A stretch of 42,294 bases of DNA from CAYMAT01 sp964388495 (lineage in GTDB: Bacteria; Patescibacteriota; Gracilibacteria; Peribacterales; Peribacteraceae), in contig CAYMAT010000003.1 in NCBI GenBank assembly GCA_964388495.1, positions 1 through 42,294 of the forward strand, written 5' to 3'. Position 1 is the first letter of the stretch, and the number at the start of each line of letters is the position of its first letter. A program made the position numbers and the translations under genes. Below are positions 40,327 to 42,294 of the stretch, one piece after another. Below the pieces are notes generated by a model that was not told the origin of the DNA, did no database searches, and worked only from the letters and a program-made list of their open reading frames with translations.

Positions 40327-41315
40327 CCGCCCTCCATCCCCACTGGCAGCCGGAAGAGCCGGCAGCGGATGTACCTGTACATTCCTCGGCTGAGACCGCA
40401 GATGCATTCAGCGGAAAAATCAATATCCGCCCGGCCTCACGCATGCCGGCGGCCATCACGGGAATCGCGATAATGGCTGTCGCCATGATCACTCTGGCGG
40501 GAGGGTGGCAGGCCCTCCAAAACCCGCTTGCCCAGGTGGGGACATCGTCCCAAAGCTCTTCGCTGCGCTCTTCATCCGGCGCCCAGGTGTTGGCGCCTGT
40601 GGAAATCCACATCGGCACCAAAGGCTTCAAGCCTGAGAATGTGACGGTAAAGCCGGGTCAGCAGATTGTCTGGATCAATGACCAGTCTTTCCCGCACATC
40701 CTTGCATCATCCACGCTCCGCGACCAGAGCGGCGCCTTCCTCAATACTCCCGCAATTTTCCCCAAAGGAAAAACCACCTTCACCGTGGGTCTTAAAGAAA
40801 CATCCCGTGAACACCAGTACGCATCCACAACGGACCCCACGCTCCGTGGAACCATCATCGTGGATGATGGAAAAACTGCCCCTGCGTCAAAATCCGCAAC
40901 GCAGGCAGAGCCATTCGGTTCTCTGGATGGAGTACCGCTGCCCACAGGACAAGGATCTGCAAAAGGACTTTCGTCTTCGTCAAAAAAACCTCCCGTGGTT
41001 ACGGCAGGAGATTCCAAATTCTCCTCGTCCATAAAGACACTTACGGGAACAGGGGGAAATACCGAAACAACCAATCCTGACCATGAGGCTGCCGCAATGA
41101 ACAACGCCCCGCCGCCTTTAGCTGCCAACATTCCCACCGTCATAGTGGGACAGTCTGCCGATCTCCCGCCGGTGAATGAGATGAACATCGCCCCGCTGAC
41201 GCCCGTTGTGCAGGGACAGCCGGAAACCGGCCCGGAAGTTTGGGTTGCCGTGGCGCTCAGTGCAGGAGTTCTGCTCTGGAGCGTCCGCAAAATGCTCCTG
41301 TCGCCCCTGAAGTAA
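40323..41315 (+). CDS. cupredoxin-like surface protein with QPETG sorting signal
   Basis: The 330-residue protein overlaps the cohesin gene by ATGA. It has a cytoplasmic N-terminus (1-40), a membrane helix (about 42-63) and a Ser-rich linker. A cupredoxin-like domain follows (about 90-182) with IHIGTKGFKPENVTVKPGQQ and WINDQSFPHILAS. The first copper-ligand His is His125, but the usual C-x-x-x-H-x-x-M loop is replaced by YASTTDPTLRG, so copper binding is doubtful. A long low-complexity linker leads to QPETGPEVWVAVALSAGVLL and a basic end, a close match to an LPxTG-type sorting signal. Presence of both an N-terminal helix and a sorting tail suggests cleavage or two anchors. Confidence 0.8.
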   Translation: MTALHPHWQPEEPAADVPVHSSAETADAFSGKINIRPASRMPAAITGIAIMAVAMITLAGGWQALQNPLAQVGTSSQSSSLRSSSGAQVLAPVEIHIGTKGFKPENVTVKPGQQIVWINDQSFPHILASSTLRDQSGAFLNTPAIFPKGKTTFTVGLKETSREHQYASTTDPTLRGTIIVDDGKTAPASKSATQAEPFGSLDGVPLPTGQGSAKGLSSSSKKPPVVTAGDSKFSSSIKTLTGTGGNTETTNPDHEAAAMNNAPPPLAANIPTVIVGQSADLPPVNEMNIAPLTPVVQGQPETGPEVWVAVALSAGVLLWSVRKMLLSPLK

Positions 41316-41354
41316 AAAGAAAATGATGTGTGTATTTGTCTGATGACTTGCTGA

Positions 41355-41597
41355 TCAGATGCCGTATTTGGTGGTCACCCTGCATCCCAGCGCAAGCAGC
41401 CTTCTCTGAGCGGTGCGCATAAACGCGTCATCCGTTTTTCCCGGAAGGAAAACATGAACCGCGGAGGACTGCGGGGATGCCTGCACCCACTGGACCACGC
41501 CGGAAATTCCGGACTTTGTTGTCGACTCCTCACGATCGCCTGCGGTACAATCAATGGTGATGGAGGCGGCCGTAAACGTGGGTGAAGTGGTGAGCAT
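41355..41597 (-). CDS. unknown small protein (80 aa)
   Basis: The 80-residue product starts MLTTSPTFTAASITIDC and ends LLALGCRVTTKYGI. The pattern of strand, strand, helix (AVHVFLPGKTDDAFMRTAQRRLLALG) suggests a small alpha/beta protein. No family is recognised. A longer frame from TTG 41669 would add a hydrophobic N-terminus. It is rejected because a good promoter lies within that extension, 6 nt before the chosen ATG. Confidence 0.5.
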   Translation of the reverse strand: MLTTSPTFTAASITIDCTAGDREESTTKSGISGVVQWVQASPQSSAVHVFLPGKTDDAFMRTAQRRLLALGCRVTTKYGI

Positions 41598-41603
41598 GTC
41601 GTG

Positions 41604-41631
41604 AGTGTACGCTCGTACACCCAATATGCAA
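41604..41631 (-). promoter_or_regulatory. promoter, leaderless spacing
   Basis: On the minus strand TTGCAT (41626-41631), 16 nt, TACACT (41604-41609), 6 nt to the ATG at 41597. Confidence 0.65.
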
Positions 41632-41724
41632 GCAACTGTGCATGACAGAATTCCCAACCTGAGGCGCAATCATTTTTTTGCGCGTGTCCCCCGTGAGAAA
41701 ACACGGACCGGCAAGCGCACTCGT

Positions 41725-41753
41725 TTGCCCCACGGTGTAGGAGACCGTACCGT
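41725..41753 (+). promoter_or_regulatory. promoter of the Hcp-like gene, leaderless spacing
   Basis: TTGCCC (41725-41730), 17 nt, TACCGT (41748-41753), 6 nt to ATG 41760. Confidence 0.55.
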
Positions 41754-41759
41754 TTGTGC

Positions 41760-42294
41760 ATGCGCAAATTTCTATTCCTCAGCCCCCTTGTCCTCATCGT
41801 CGCCGCAGTATTGGTCATGATTCCATCCATGACCGCCCCCACAGCAGACGCACAAAAAGCCGTGGGAACGGACGAGAAATTTTTCCTCAAAGTGGACGGT
41901 GTTGACGGCGAGGCCGTTGAAGGCGACCACGTGGGGGAAATCATGCTCCACTCTTTTGACTGGGATCAGACACGCCCCTGGGACACGAGTAGCAAGGTGC
42001 AGATAGAGCCGTTCCATGTGGTGATTCCCTTTGATAAATCCATCCCCGTCCTCCTGAAGAAAATGGGTTCGCGTGAGCGCATCGGCAAAGTGGTCCTCAC
42101 CGCCCGCACGGGCACGCAGGACTATCTGAAATTCACCCTGAGCGATGTGATCATCACGGGATACCAAATGGAGGGAACGTGGGGGGTCAGCCGTCCGCTC
42201 GTGGGTCTCAACCTGGTCTTCACCAAAGTGGACAGCGAGTACAAGTACCGGCTGCCCAACGGAAGCCTTGGCCCCACGGTCAAGGGGGGATGGG
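41760..42294 (+). CDS. secreted Hcp-family protein (partial)
   Basis: The frame runs from ATG 41760 past the window end; 178 codons are visible. A signal peptide (MRKFLFLSPLVLIVAAVLVM, cleavage near ADA) precedes an Hcp-like domain: FFLKVDGVDGEAVEGDHVGE, IMLHSFDWDQ, a strand IGKVVLTARTG, DYLKFTLSDVIITGYQ and LVGLNLVFTKVDSEYKY. These are the signature blocks of the Hcp1 family, which form the ring-stacked tube of type VI secretion systems. Hcp of T6SS has no signal peptide, so this one is exported by the Sec route and acts differently. No T6SS gene is visible. The family match is good; the function is open. Confidence 0.82.
   Translation, partial: MRKFLFLSPLVLIVAAVLVMIPSMTAPTADAQKAVGTDEKFFLKVDGVDGEAVEGDHVGEIMLHSFDWDQTRPWDTSSKVQIEPFHVVIPFDKSIPVLLKKMGSRERIGKVVLTARTGTQDYLKFTLSDVIITGYQMEGTWGVSRPLVGLNLVFTKVDSEYKYRLPNGSLGPTVKGGW

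Noticed and set aside
1..42294. UGA recoded as Gly, as in some CPR groups (code 25)
   Set aside because: TGA ends groEL, purF, purD and the dockerin gene at the expected lengths, and RF1 motifs are standard.
41760..42294. Type VI secretion system locus
   Set aside because: Only an Hcp-like protein is visible, and it carries a signal peptide; no sheath, baseplate or ClpV gene is present.
22310..42294. Mobile element or prophage in the accessory-looking regions
   Set aside because: No transposase, integrase, terminal repeats or phage structural genes were seen.

Overview
The window looks like chromosomal DNA of a Patescibacteria (CPR) bacterium, most likely of the Peribacteria/Peregrinibacteria group. 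That placement is an inference from gene content: S-layer-homology proteins, many Ser-rich-linker secreted proteins, DUF5671 and LemA/TPM genes, a sortase, GT-C mannosyltransferase-like proteins, and small genes packed on both strands. No 16S rRNA or ribosomal protein gene is present to confirm it. The DNA is GC-rich by eye and uses the standard code: TGA ends groEL, purF and purD, and the release factor is RF1 with a PAT motif. No insertion sequence, prophage or CRISPR array is visible. There is one 10-N assembly gap inside purD.

Layout. 1-7345, mostly minus strand: an envelope block with secreted beta-sandwich protein, lipoproteins, TPM/LemA pair, DUF1761 protein, tRNA-Pro, a RskA-like lipoprotein and an O-antigen-ligase-like protein. 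7361-11441: a short MscS channel, tRNA-Leu(CAG), UPF0314 protein, CAP-domain protein and a GT-C glycosyltransferase. 11448-15084: lipoprotein, groES-groEL under a CIRCE-like operator, and two unknown small genes. 15191-23365: tmk, an S-layer-anchored beta-propeller, folD, purF-purD and prfA. 23418-27047: DUF5671 protein, pheA behind a phenylalanine attenuator, and mnmA. 27152-33204: sortase, tRNA-Leu(UAA), PQ-loop-like protein, CsaA-like protein, TMTC-like mannosyltransferase, EamA transporter and an SLH protein. 33271-38578: carB, greA, a small helical protein and holA. 38685-42294: a dockerin-cohesin-cupredoxin operon, a small unknown gene, and a secreted Hcp-like protein cut by the window end.

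Three things stand out. First, a complete leader-peptide attenuator precedes pheA: promoter, a leader ORF with five Phe codons, and mutually exclusive hairpins ending in a T-run. Second, a short operon encodes a membrane-anchored type-I-like dockerin, a cohesin-like/FN3 protein and a cupredoxin-like protein; the last two end in ETG-hydrophobic-basic tails that the sortase could process. Third, the -35/-10 elements of about fifteen genes lie so that the start codon falls 6-10 nt after the -10, as expected for leaderless mRNAs. Genes with a real 5' leader have pyrimidine-rich leaders and almost no Shine-Dalgarno sequence. This layout also fixes several start codons and exposes two leader ORFs.

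Functionally the window combines nucleotide and folate metabolism (tmk, folD, purF, purD, carB), Phe biosynthesis (pheA), information processing (prfA, greA, holA, mnmA, three tRNAs), protein folding (groESL), and a large share of cell-surface construction.
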